Below, piece by piece: positions 1 to 11,014 of a stretch of 64,000 nucleotides of DNA (positions within the stretch are counted from its first letter, which is position 1; each line of letters opens with the position of its first letter). Source of the DNA: Hydractinia symbiolongicarpus (taxonomy: Eukaryota > Cnidaria > Hydrozoa > Anthoathecata > Hydractiniidae). The notes beneath the pieces are model-generated. The model was not told the DNA's origin. It did not search any database and saw nothing but the letters and a program-made list of their open reading frames with translations. Location of the stretch: NCBI RefSeq assembly GCF_029227915.1, contig NC_079876.1, positions 18,972,001 to 19,036,000 on the forward strand, read 5' to 3'. Both the position numbers and the translations under genes were made by a program.

Positions 1-181
1 ACGGTAAACTAACCGGCCAAGGATTAGCTGGGGTGTTTAATTTAAAAATTGTTTTATACAAAATTCATGTTTAACTTTCTTTTTGTTCCTTCGATGCAGT
101 TTCTTTGTTACAAATAACTATACTGGGAAACAAAGTTGCGGACAATTAACATTGCGTTCTCTATTTCAGTAAATAAGTACG

Positions 182-450
182 ATGGCCCTAAAGGGTCATA
201 CACTTTTCACAAATTTTTTTTACTTCCCGCTACTTTTTTTCACTTCCTGTTACTTTTTTTTCACTTCCCGCTTTTTTTTTACTCGCGCAAGTTTTGATCA
301 TTCTCGCATTTTTTTTTACTCTTCGCGCTCCATATTATCAACAACTTCCTGTTACTTTTTTTTCACTTCCCGCTTTTTTTTTACTCCCGCAAGTTTTGAT
401 CATTCTCGCATTTTTTTCTACTCTTCGCGCTCCATATTATTAACAACTAG
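182..450. repeat. Left poly-T arm with 102-bp tandem duplication
   Basis: Repeated CACTTCCCGC plus T8-T9 units. A 102-bp unit (243-344) is repeated at 345-448, each ending in CGCGCTCCATATTAT. The open frame through it (182-481) is compositional and not a gene. Confidence 0.8.
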
Positions 451-903
451 GCTGTGGCCAACTAAATTTGGCAGATCTTGAGATTATTTCAGTATTATCA
501 TTTAAGTCTAAGTGTTGTTTATTCTAGGGAAAAAGCTGACACACTGGGTGGGGGAGAGATTTATTTAATATTATAGCTATCTTTGCTTTCTTCTTGTTTT
601 GATATGATCAATGCATCGCCATCAGCACCGCAGCTAGCTAGGTTATGCTTTCAGATTTTAGCTATTATTGAATAGCTATTATTTTATCGATGGATAACGT
701 TTAGCGTAAAACCATTCAAACTGAAAATAAAGCTGGTTTGAATGTGACTAGCATCAACCAGGGAAGTCCCTCAACAGATGATAGCAACATCCTGTTGGCG
801 ATGGAAAAAAGTACAGGTTGAGTAATTGGTTGTCAAAAATAAGATCCACACAAAAAAAATCAAAACCCTAGTCAAAGAAAGTTAAAAAAATTGCAGCTAA
901 AGT

Positions 904-1346
904 ATGAAAGATGTGATTTTGAACAAGAAACTGGTTAAAATGAAAGATGGTGGTGGACCACGGTTTATAGATGTGGAGCATCCCAACAGGATCACTTTCA
1001 GGGAGATAAGACGTCGAGCCACATCTTTGTATTTTGACAATAATCACTGCAATTTTTTTGAACATTTCGGTAATTGTGATGTTGAGCTATCTACAATTAG
1101 TGGTCGAAGTGTTAAAGAAACCGAAATTTTGTGGGACTCCATACAAAGAAAAGGTTTTCTTTATCAAAAACAAAATTTATGCTTAGGTCTAATTATAATG
1201 AAGGACTAGGTGATGAAGATGACGACCTTCCATCAGTACTTATAACACCTGTGGATACTTCATCTGCCAGTCCAATTGATGATTCCCTAACCGTCATACG
1301 AGGACTTCTGTTATTTGATAGAGGTCTTTTGAGCAATCCAAAATAA
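904..1346 (+). pseudogene. Fragment of an uncharacterised protein inside the TIR element
   Basis: Two overlapping plus-strand frames (904-1209 and 1131-1346) appear to be one coding stretch broken by a frameshift near 1140-1200. The first has GGGPRFIDVEHPNRITF; the second ends in an acidic, Ser/Pro-rich tail (DEDDDLPSVLITP). The pattern of a basic GGG-motif, a short beta-rich domain and an acidic tail resembles the C-terminus of uncharacterised multicopy cnidarian and fish proteins as I recall them. Function unknown. It converges on the minus-strand helix-turn-helix ORF, overlapping it at the 3' end. Confidence 0.35.
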
Positions 1347-1486
1347 CGTAACCATCTTATAACAGTCGACAAGCTTACTTCATAGTTATGTTGTATCCTG
1401 AGAAATTTAATAATTTCAGTGTAGGTCAGCCCTTCTTTGAAATACGTTACCACTACTGTTTTTATCTCATCCGGAACCGTTGCCAT
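1193..1486 (-). CDS. Small helix-turn-helix protein, possible DNA-binding part of a transposase
   Basis: A 97-codon frame. Residues 1-55 look like a helix-turn-helix of the transposase/clr5 type: MATVPDEIKTVVVTYFKEG, then LTYTEIIKFLR and a recognition helix around LSTVIRWLRYFGLLKRP. The remainder is Ser/Pro-rich and ends in a poly-Ser stretch. The N-terminal pattern resembles the DNA-binding segment before the integrase-like catalytic domain in IS3EU-type elements, but that domain is absent here, so this is a remnant or an isolated DNA-binding ORF. It lies between the poly-T arms and probably shares their history. Confidence 0.4.
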   Translation of the reverse strand: MATVPDEIKTVVVTYFKEGLTYTEIIKFLRIQHNYEVSLSTVIRWLRYFGLLKRPLSNNRSPRMTVRESSIGLADEVSTGVISTDGRSSSSSPSPSL

Positions 1487-1544
1487 GTTTGAATGTTGTC
1501 ATGACACAATAAAAAAGAGTGCTTGGGGTGAATTTTTATGTAAG

Positions 1545-1725
1545 TAAAAAAAAGCAGGAAGTGAAAAAAAAAAGCAGGAACTGAAAAAAAAAAGCGGGAA
1601 GTGAAAAAAAAACAAAAAAACGGGAAGTGAAAATAAAGCGGGAAGTGAAAAAAAAGTAGTGGGAAGTAAAAAAAGCGGGAGGTAAAAAAATTTGGTGAGA
1701 AGTGTATGACCCTTCAGGGCCATCG
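1545..1725. repeat. Right poly-A arm, mirror of the left arm
   Basis: Six or more units of GCGGGAAGTGAAAAAAAA, the reverse complement of the left-arm unit. The minus-strand frame at 1499-1723 is an artefact of this composition. Confidence 0.8.
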
Positions 1726-1727
1726 TA

Positions 1728-3046
1728 AAGAAGCTTTAATTATTCGAGCCTTTTAAAGGAAATTAACAAAAACAAGTTTTTGATAATAGAAAAAGAACAA
1801 TAAATTTATAAAGATTTTGTAAGTGATTTTTAGTTTGTTCTAAACATGAATTTGAAATTTATTTTGTAAATTTTGTTTCATCTTTAACCATTCTTATTTT
1901 TGGCTTCTGTCATTGTGATACTTTTTCTTACGTATAATTATTTTATTTTCATCTTTAACGACTTGCTGAGATCAGTTGAATGGTACTTCAACTCTTCAAT
2001 CGATTTCAACAAATTAACTTTAAGCAAGTGAATAATTTTCATCATATTTACATATATCTTTTTTGTGGTTTAGCGTCCTGGTGTCTACTACCCCAATTTA
2101 CTTAGCAACATGTGCCTACTTATGTCTATTTTATTCAATTTATTTACGCTACAATTTAATTGGTGAACTTATGCACTTTTGTCTTCTACTTTTTCCACGT
2201 TCCAATTTTCTTTTGTCTCCCTGTTTTCAGCCTTTTCTCAGCGTTCTGTTCCAATTACCATGTGTCTTGACTTATCTTAAGTGTAGGATTTTATAGTATT
2301 TTATTAATTGTATTATATGCATAAATTTATCATAACTTATTTGCAAATAACTTTTAACCTTTTCTCTTTTTTTTTTTTTTTTTTATGGAGAAGAACCATT
2401 TGTAAATAATGGAACCAAATACATGATGATTTTATGACAGCAATAAAATGACAGAACGTCTAAATAGAGATCCATGACATATGACACAATTATAATAAGG
2501 ACCATGGTTTCTTTCCCTTTCTAAATCGCCGGATTTTCTGAGTTATACTACTTATCACATCCCCACATGCCCTTTCTCTTTTATAGTTATTAAAATTTTT
2601 AAAGGTCTCATAGTTTTTAGCTTTATATTCTTTGTAAATTCTTAACCATTGTAATGCGCATGATTTCCGATTTTATTACACGATCAAAAATGTTTTGAGA
2701 AAAAAGTATGGAAATATTTTCGTGTTGGTGTTAGTGTATAGTTCTAATTACTACGCGAAGATGGTGAGTTAAAAAGTAACAGATTTATTCTCGACAGATA
2801 AAAAATTACATCTACTTCATTGTAATTAACTAAATCTGCAACGGACTCGTCTGTGAAAACTACAGCTAAGCCACTTATTCTAGAAAACGCTTCTCGGAGT
2901 ATTCATGAAGACTTTCTGTGCCGGCCCTTACTTTTCCAAAAACGAAAGTTAGAGATCGAAATCGTTCTTGTCAGCATCAATGTTTTGAACAGTTCGCCCG
3001 GCTGATTCTTAATTTCAATATCTATATTTATGTTTTTCTTATATCT
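1728..3046. other. No gene recognised
   Basis: AT-rich sequence with a T18 run near 2366. The 77-codon frame at 2063 has no recognisable domain. Nothing else supportable. Confidence 0.6.
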
Positions 3047-3059
3047 TTAGGTTGGTTTC

Positions 3060-3615
3060 TGTTTTATGTGCGTACCGTATGAAACATGACAAGAAGGATG
3101 ATTTGCTGAGAAAAGAAACAAATTGAAAGCATACATACGCGTTGGTTTCAATTCCAGAATAAAAACACCCAAACGTTTCGAAACACACCAGCAGACAAAT
3201 TGCCACAAAGCAGCTGTTTCTTTGGAAACTGTTGTGACTAGATGCTCCGATGTAGCCGAGTTGACAACATCTTGGACTTTCGACAGAACGAGCGCAATAT
3301 TTGGCCGATGTGATAAGGTGTTTGAGATTCTTGGCGAGACAGGCATGTCAATTTAAGGAAATCATGCTAATGATAACTTCACTCAGGTTCTTCTGCTTCC
3401 TGCAACACAAGACCCATCTATTCAATCAAAATTGGAAAATCTCGTTCGAAGTACACACAGTGACATCTAAAATAAAATTTTGGATTTAATGGCACAGCGT
3501 GTCATTCAGGGAAGGTTGAGCGAATTCAAGAAAAAAAGCTGTTTTGCCATAATGACTGACAAGCATACTGATATCAGCAACCTGAACAAATATCAATATG
3601 TTAAACGTAGCAACT
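3060..3615 (+). pseudogene. hAT-family transposase remnant (zinc finger to start of catalytic domain)
   Basis: Three frames line up in order. 3123-3356 has RFETHQQTNCHKAAV, the His/Cys end of the TTF/BED-type zinc finger seen in ZMYM/hAT transposases. 3301-3489 has RCLRFLARQ, like the conserved IRFLARQG segment downstream. From 3490 comes FAIMTDKHTDISNLNKYQ, equivalent to the 'DExTDISNKEQ' block holding the first catalytic Asp. The frames shift at least twice and the sequence stops inside a local duplication. Only the N-terminal third of a usual hAT transposase remains. I recognise the family from motif spacing only. Confidence 0.6.
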
Positions 3616-3888
3616 AATATTGTCTATAGTTCTTGTTATTACTTACTATCTTACTATTTGTTGTCTATATTTTTTTATATAATTTAAAAGACATTTGTAA
3701 AATGTTAATAAGATGGTTTTTTAGATGGTTTTTTTCTGATATCAGCAACCTGAACAAATATCAATATGTTAAACGTAGCAACTAATATTGTCTATAGTTC
3801 TTGTTATTACTTACTATCTTACTATTTGTTGTCTATATTTTTTTATATAATTTAAAAGACATTTGTAAAATGTTAATAAGATGGTTTT
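3568..3888. repeat. Tandem duplication, 153-bp copies, 168-bp period
   Basis: 3568-3720 is repeated apparently without change at 3736-3888, separated by 15 bp that repeat the end of the unit (TTAGATGGTTTTTTT). It duplicates the end of the hAT remnant. Confidence 0.9.
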
Positions 3889-6800
3889 AAGGTCAACAAA
3901 TATTTTTTAAAGTTCTTTAAAGTTGAAAAAATCAAAGCGGTTTTAGAGCTGTGAGATTCCCAAAAAATTTCAGTCCCTAATCGCAAACCATGGTGGTGCC
4001 TCAGGTTGACTCTAAAATAACAGTTTGACTATTCAACATGGCCCCTCCACTTTTAAAATCGTAGCGTGGGCCCTGAATAAATTATTCGATAAACCTAAGC
4101 GTCTAATGGTTGACCAAATTGTAGAATATAATGCATTACACATACATGGCATGAGGTTTCTGTGAATGGATCATTTCCTTAGCAATATGTACCAACAACT
4201 GACTTTAAAATACAGTACTTATCTATTGTAGGTCTTGAATTAGCCACTACGTCACCATCCCTTACTAGTAAATCTAATTTTAAGAAGACATCTATTTCTA
4301 TAAGTTCTTTTGTCTCGCACAAAATGACATCACAAACGGTTTTAAAGTCTTTAGAACGGGGATTTTTAGAGAACAAAATTTTAGATATTTTAAAATGACA
4401 TGTTTGATAAGACAGCTGATGCTTGTGAAAAAATCATACGAATCAGATGTTGTGCAGAATTAAAGGTTTTATATGTTATCTTTACGCTATGTGCAACAGT
4501 GAAAAAGGGGAAGTTTTGAAAATACGTAAATGTGCACGAATGGAAGAACTGCTGAAGTTATTAAATTGTCTGTACACAGCAATGGAGAACTGTTGAAGTT
4601 TCTATGTCCTGCAGCACTAAAGCTTACAGCATGCGATATTTTTAACAAAGAGCTAAAATACTTTGGAGCTGTAGCCACGCTTAAGGGTAAAAAGTTTTTA
4701 GACGTGAGCAGTTTTTTCCTCATTACCTAAATATGGACAAAATGTCAAACAGTGAATGTTTTGCAGCCGGCATACTGCTAGGTCGCTACTTTTGCAAACA
4801 CATATAGTACAGGCAGACAGCGTTGAGAAGCTTAGCACGCTCGCACACTAAAATAATTCACGGCTGGGACCACGAATGCCCCGAAGTTCGTGAATAATGA
4901 CCTTGCCGAAGTCAGCAACAATTAGCACTTAAGAATTTGGACTTTACCAAATAACCTAAGACCCACTCTGAACATTGACAAGTGAACTTTGACAAGTTTG
5001 CCCACGCAATCACTTGTGGTGGCGAAATTGGAAACCAGCTGTGTTGTTCCAACATATTTTGTCCACGACTGTAGCTTATACTCGATACGTCCACTCTTAA
5101 AAAAGGAATAATTACTTTTTTTATCTGATCTGAGGCTTGTTTGGCAAGAGACAAAGAAACATACGTTTCAGTCACCAAAACGTAATTTAAACAATTCAAA
5201 GGCACAAGGACCAATGTCGTGAAATGCTCAAACTCGACATATTAACTGCATGGAGTGAATTAGGCGAGCAAAAAACGTAGTTTTTGAACAAAATACTACG
5301 ACGTCATTTAATAAACTGTGATGTAGTAAGTTCTGCTGCAACATAACAATTGGTAATCCGTGGTGCGAACTAAATAAAGTCAAAGTCAAACGAAGGGTGA
5401 TTCAAACCCTCTTCGCTCGTGCGCGGATGGAATGAAGAATGATGTCATGCTGGAATGTAGTCATGGAATATGTGAACGCTGTTTACAAAATCTAGGAGGG
5501 AGGAGAAAGATATATATAGCACTCATCTACCCTTTGTAAACTAATTGCGGAGTCAAAAGAGTAAGGGTAATTACTGAGGACAGAAGTTAAACTTTAGGGC
5601 GTGAAATTGAAGATATGATACTATAAATTTGTCTTCAGCATGTATAATCATAAAGGTAAAAGAAGAATTAGAACGATTATTGTAGGATTATTGCAGGATT
5701 ATTGCAGGATTATTGTAAGATAGATAGTAGATTGCGAAACTTTGTACAGCAATACTTGTGATATTGCTCGCTCAAATAATCACAGTTGTTTATTACCATC
5801 AATGCATCCAAGCTATGGGTCAATGGAACATGTTTAAAGCTGTAATATAGTTAAAAGCAAAAGCAAAAACAAGATATGATAAAATAACAACACCAACAAC
5901 ACCATATTTGTTTTAATTTTATTAATTTTCTAGGCTTTTCATTGATTAATAAACAATAAGACTATATATTCCAGTTGTCTTTGATAATTATCTACCTATT
6001 TCGGTTTCCAGGTATTTTACAGTGTATAACTGCTTCTATTAAAAAACATTAGCATATTAAATAAAACGCGCATGTTGCATATATTAATAAATAGATCATT
6101 TAAATTGTTATAACTTACTGAAAGACTTTCTCTCAAGAGTAGCGCCCCCTGCAGTTGAAGAGTCATATCAACATAGTGCTAAGTATTAATTGTTTCGCTA
6201 AGTGACATGGGTAGTCGAGCTATAAACGTTAACTAGTAAATTTCTTCAGAAGATTTACTATCAGGCTTAAGATCACTTAATAAAAAAGACATTTTTTAAA
6301 ATTAGGACGAAAAAAATATTCTACTGACGAGATAATTCATATCCTATCTTATTGCCTCGTGTGCTTCAAAAAATAAATAAATGAATATGTCAGGTGGATA
6401 CAGTTACAAAGTCGCAGGGGAAATGTTACCAGATATATTTTGCTGTGTTTGTTAAAGTTGATGAATAAAACTAAGGAAATGAAATGTTGACATGCAGTGT
6501 GTAAAACGTGTTTGCAAGATCTCGAAGCAAGCAGCAAAGCAAGGTAGGTTGGTTATATATTTATTTATCACAATTTGTGATTAAATGTACTAGTTAGAAT
6601 GATATATCGTTTGGCATATTATCATGTTGTATATCTTCTGTTTTTTTTACTCCTGTGTTCATAGGTATTGATTATGTTTGCTCAAGCTGTTGGTAAAAAT
6701 TCGTAAAGAATATTTAAGAACAATTATGTTCCTTAATAATATTTTTTCCTATAATATATTTTTGTGTATTGTAAGGTGAATTCGGCTAAAATGATAAATG

Positions 6801-6990
6801 GAATCGTACGAGGAGTTAAAGTAGACTGTGAGGATTTAAGAAAAAGGATGTCAAAGGATTGGAGAACCCAGTAATATGCAGGTTAAATGATCAGGGTATA
6901 CTGATTAGTTGTGCTGTTAAGGTTCTCCCAAATGTTTTATTGTGGATTAGTTATTTGGGTCGATTAGTTATATATATATTTGTAAATTGC
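3889..6990. other. No gene recognised
   Basis: Short frames at 4179-4376, 4487-4730 and 4912-5214 show no recognisable motif. An 11-bp unit (GATTATTGCAG) is repeated about four times at 5674-5717. I found no terminal repeats or target duplications that would define an element here. Confidence 0.5.
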
Positions 6991-7085
6991 GATTTGTATA
7001 GAGGTTAAAACCTCTACAAATTAAACAATTGAATCAGTGGACTAGTTTTATTATCACTTCTTGTCATTTTCTTATGTCATAACAA
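6990..7085 (+). repeat. Possible 3' tail of the RLE-type LINE family
   Basis: TAGAGGTTAAAACCTCTA at about 6999-7016 is a perfect hairpin. It is followed by sequence resembling the tail at 41310-41390 (AGTGGACTAGTTTTATTATCA against AGTGGTCCAGTTTATCATTG). Probably a 5'-truncated tail fragment. Weaker than the copies at 10437 and 34400. Confidence 0.4.
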
Positions 7086-8003
7086 AGTGATAAAAAAAAT
7101 TTTTAAATTTTTGATTTTTATTAATTTTTCTTTTCAGCATCACCTTAAAAGTGCAATTTTAAGCTTGTAAATTGTACATTTGAACATGTGAAGAAACAAT
7201 TGAGCGTCATATGCTGTGTAGCCATAAAAAAAGTATTTGTCAGTCTGTAATATGCGAGTATTGCTGAGTTATATGCCTGAATTTTAAAATGCGTGTAATC
7301 ACCTTGTGTGTTTATAAAAGAAAACTTTACCCTGAAAATTTCTTTGTTAACTGTCAACCAGAATAAGTTTAAATGTGTCATAGAAAAAAACAACTTACCT
7401 CAATTTCCTTTCACATGCAAAAAAAACGTTGATTTTCTTTGCAGGACTTATGCAACCATAAAAGCACAACAAGGTCTAGCCAATAGTTGTCGAATGCATG
7501 CAATCACAGAAAAAAGTAATTCTTGAGAGATGACTTTTTCATGTTTTCACAGTAATGTGTATATAAATAAATCAATAATTTTCGGACTATGACAAATCAA
7601 TCGAAGTCTCTGCGTTATTCTTTATGAATTAATTGTTTTAGCTTACTCAAATTACCTAGGCAAACTTTTTCTCCTAACTAAAAAGACAAAGAATTATTTC
7701 TTTCATGTTCACTAAAAAGACCCAAGCAATTATTAATAGATTGATAGAAAAAAGAAAACCGCTGTTTCGCACGAACTCAGAATGAAAATAAGCTGCACGT
7801 ACACTGGGTGTGATGTAATTCGAAAACATCATTCAAGAGAAATGTAAAAAGATAGATGTGATGGATGCTAGTATTACTGAAAACACCCAAGAATGCATGT
7901 TGCCTGTCAGCCAAGTAAATTTTATATAGCTATACATATATTCATTTGTGGAAGTTTTCTGTATTAATTTCTCTACAGTATTTCGTTTAAAAACCTTCAA
8001 AGT

Positions 8004-8165
8004 ATGGCTAACTACTTCCTAATACTGTTCTTTTTTATACTTAGTTTTTCTCTAGCTCAACAAAAATATTGTGCTGCCAAGGCAATACACATAATCGACG
8101 AGGATGATGTTGCTATAAATAATTGCGACTATCATACATTACGTAACCTTAACAATCAATTGTGA
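8004..8165 (+). CDS. Short ORF with signal peptide; possible secreted peptide or first exon
   Basis: A 53-residue frame starting MANYFLILFFFILSFSLAQQ. The first 18 residues are a textbook secretion signal: a hydrophobic core followed by small residues, with predicted cleavage after SLA. The remaining 35 residues hold two cysteines 17 residues apart, separated by the acidic stretch IDEDD. It could be a tiny secreted peptide or the first exon of a longer secreted protein; I found no matching downstream exon. Neighbouring sequence is AT-rich without clear repeats. The call rests on the signal peptide only. Confidence 0.4.
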   Translation: MANYFLILFFFILSFSLAQQKYCAAKAIHIIDEDDVAINNCDYHTLRNLNNQL

Positions 8166-9058
8166 GATAACAAAACAGCAAGCTGCAATGATTGAACTAG
8201 TCTACTGACTCTTTTGTTTTTAAATTGTAGAGGTTACACCCTCTAAATATACTTTCCATGTTCAACTTAAACATTGCTTCTCAAAAACTACATGTTCCTG
8301 TATTGGAAATAGACGGTGTTTTATTAAGATTTCTTGTTTGTTTATGCTTTATGTTTTATTGCATCATGGCATTTTGTTTTATAGTCTGTCTGCTTTTCTT
8401 GTTTACTTTTATATTTAGGGTATAGTTTTGTAGTATTTGTTTTAGCGTTTTTGATTTGTCAGTAAAACCTCACAACAGTAGTTTTTTTTGTTTCAGCTGT
8501 TATAGTAAAACACTTTGTTAGTACACAGTTTGCACAACATTAGGCAATGTTACCAGTATGTCTCTCACTAAGTGTTACTGCCTCCATGCCAGTTTATGTA
8601 TTTATTTATTTGTTATACGTTTATGTGTGTATGTACCCTTTTATAGTCTATTTTTATGTTGTTAATTGTGTTAGTACAAGTGTGTCCCTGAAGTGTCCAT
8701 GTGGACATTAGTTTCCATAGTGATGTGACAGTGTATTTCTCTATTGTTTTACTTATAATTGTTTGTTCAATTGTCTATTAGGGACTTCTCTTGTTATGTT
8801 TGTAAGGTGTGTAGTTGTTCAGTTGTTGCAGTGTGTGTGCACGTGGATAGCAAATTAGTAAGTTTTCTTTTATATTTGTATGTCATTTAACTTGGTTTCT
8901 TTCTTGTCCTTGTCTTTGTTCTCATATTTATTTATATAGTGTGTTATGTCCTTTTAAGTGAACTGTTGTATGTTGTTTTAGTTTTGTTGTTGTAACAATT
9001 GGAAAGATGAGTTTTACTGTTATGACACTCAGTTCTATAATTATCCCCAACCTAACAA
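8166..9058. other. No gene recognised; T-rich
   Basis: Strongly T/GT-rich on + with no long frame. A GAGGTTACACCCTC hairpin near 8229-8242 resembles the RLE-LINE tail hairpin, without enough flanking similarity to call. This could be the leader or LTR side of the BEL/Pao remnant that follows, but I see no paired LTR. Confidence 0.4.
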
Positions 9059-9059
9059 G

Positions 9060-10446
9060 GTAGTCGAAGCATGCTAGAAAGGAACATCAGAAAACAAATC
9101 TCCAAAATAGAAGGCTTGTTAGAAGATGATCAACAAGATGCAGTTAGAAAAGAGTTTTTTAGTAATCCAAGTTCAGATATTGTCAGAGTTTAGTGAGGAA
9201 GGGGTCAGAGATGATTACAGTACAGACTCACTTGAGAAAAAGCACCTTAATATTGTGCCTAAACGAAATGTATATGAATAAACCAAGCTTAGAATGATCA
9301 TCACAAAAACCGTCAAAGTCCTTCTCAAAGACCAGAGGCGTGGGGAGTCGTGTGACATTTGAAAAAGCTAAATTGGGAGAACTCGAATCGAGGCTAAGTA
9401 TTTGTTAAAAATAAATATCCTAAATATTCTAAGTCAAGAAAGTAAAGCATTGGAACTGAATGTTAAAAGGAGCAAAGCGCACGCTACAATAAAGACATAC
9501 GAAGAAAGTCTTGAAGGTTGATCCATGAAAGATATTAATGTCGAGCCTACTAACAAGCATGAATTTGTTAAATCTTCATAAACATGCAGTTGGGAATGAA
9601 GAAGATTATAGAAAAGAAGCAGTAGGTCAGCACAGGAAGTTACAAGGTGGTCATGGGGTTTTAATCAGATGCTTCGATATCTAAAAGCGCCAGAAATTGA
9701 TATAGACATCTTTAGTGAAAAGTCAATGTTTTTGTTGCTCTGAGCCAATAGACCATCAATATTTCACGTCTACGTTTGTTGAAGCTGTAAAGACAAAAAT
9801 AGAAGACCCTAAAGGTAGACTTACCATGTTTTTATTAAAGGTTGCATTCATCTCCCTATAGAAGCTTAAATCTACTGGTTGAACATTATGGTGATCCATA
9901 TAGCATCATGAGTGATTATCGAAAAGATGTTAAGATATGTCCAAGGATAAAACCTCCCGATTTTACTGAATTAAAAAAATTATACTTTACGACGGACTTA
10001 CGACAACCGAAAAGAGACGGAATAGGCTGTCATACAAAACTACAAAAACAGACTTCGTGGGGCTGGATTGGAAGATTATATACATACTTTGTTGGGTGAT
10101 ACTAATAACAAACGAAGACTGTTTCTTTTCAAACATCGATTGTGTTTTTGTTGCTATGAGCCAACAGGTAAAGATCACTCCGCTAAGAATTGTAAGAAAC
10201 GGAGAAAGTGTGATATTTACAAAAGGGAACATCCAACATACTGAGAGAAAATCCAAACAAAAGGAAGATGATAATGACGACAATAAGAACGATCCAGCAG
10301 CAGTATCAAATCTGATGTCAAATTGTACAAGGTTTACTGCAGAAATAATTAGTTTGAGTATTGTGCTGGTCAAGATCTCGTCCAAAGTTGAAATTAAGAA
10401 CAATGCCTGCTTGATAATAGCTACAAGAAGGAAAATTACGAAGTGA
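9060..10446 (+). pseudogene. BEL/Pao LTR-retrotransposon gag to protease remnant
   Basis: Conserved pieces appear in the right order across several frames: an N-terminal piece (MLERNIRKQISKIEGLLED, 9072 on), the gag core (KAPEIDIDIFS at about 9690, VEAVKTKIEDPKGRLT at about 9780, LNLLVEHYGDPYSIM at 9868), a CCHC-like knuckle with flanks (LCFCCYEPTGKDHSAKNCK at about 10137), and the start of the Pao-type peptidase (LVKISSKVEIKNN at about 10375). Stops and frameshifts separate every block. A second knuckle-like piece (FCCSEP, about 9730) interrupts the gag core. RT and integrase are missing; the frame ends where an RLE-LINE tail begins in the opposite orientation. Confidence 0.65.
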
Positions 10447-10925
10447 AGGCACAATGATAAACTGGACCAGTTAAAACTTAGATTTAAAGTCTAGAGGAGT
10501 AGCTCCTGTGCTCACAAATGAAATTTTTTTTTCCTTTCTCCAAGGAGTTAATTGTCACATACGAACGTAACTTTGGCTCACAAACAAACATTAGGAGAGG
10601 AATTTTTACAAGAGTTTCCACGTAAATTTCTGATCTAAGGTACCTAAAATGTTTTAGACATTTCTTTCACTTTTTATCTGTCCCACTCAGTACAATCTTG
10701 TGTGACTGGGATAATAATCAATATAAATTATGCAGATTATACAACAACAAAAATGACATCCAGCTGCAATAAAATACGTCAAAGTATGTTGCCAATTTAA
10801 GCAGTGGAGCATCACCAACCACTATCAATCATTAAGCGGAGTCGTCACTCTTTAAAGATAAGACCAGTGCAGTTAAACCCTTTGCTAGCATATTTTTTTG
10901 ATTGGGGTATTAATAAGACAGTTAC
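10437..10925 (-). repeat. RLE-USP LINE, 3' UTR fragment (copy 3)
   Basis: The reverse complement of 10437-10720 aligns with the 3' UTR of the copies ending at 41390 and 34510: CCCAGTCACACAAG..TTGTAC, AAGAAATGTCT, GGTACCTTRG, the inverted motif around CTCCTCTAG and TGGTCCAGTTTATCATTGTG. The tandem unit with GAGTGACGACTCC lies at 10830-10900. The 3' end abuts the broken BEL/Pao frame, so the tail appears to have inserted there. 5'-truncated, as usual for LINE insertions. Confidence 0.75.
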
Positions 10926-11014
10926 AGTCATCTGTTAAAATTGTTGTTAATAAAACTATCAAAATTAAGGAGTATGTGAACACAAGATAAATTCGAAGAT
11001 TACTAAAACGAGCA

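Larger units (their letters stand above)
178..1727. mobile_element. Terminal-inverted-repeat DNA transposon with poly-T-rich arms
   Basis: The left end reads TACGATGGCCCTAAAGGGTC and the right end is its reverse complement with one or two changes, the match continuing about 45 bp inward. Two duplication models fit: TA (178-179 and 1726-1727), or a 6-bp duplication with one mismatch, AATAAG (172-177) and AAGAAG (1728-1733). Both arms are made of CACTTCCCGC/poly-T units in mirror orientation. The interior carries a small helix-turn-helix ORF on - and an unrelated fragment on +. No DDE transposase is visible, so the copy is probably non-autonomous. IS3EU-like origin is a guess from the helix-turn-helix ORF. 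Confidence 0.75.

Noticed and set aside
182-481. 99-codon Phe/Ser-rich plus-strand frame
   Set aside because: It is the poly-T arm of the TIR element; the mirror frame exists at 1499-1723.
5400-5700. LTR of the BEL/Pao remnant
   Set aside because: I found no second copy or TG..CA paired ends, and it is 3 kb from the gag piece.
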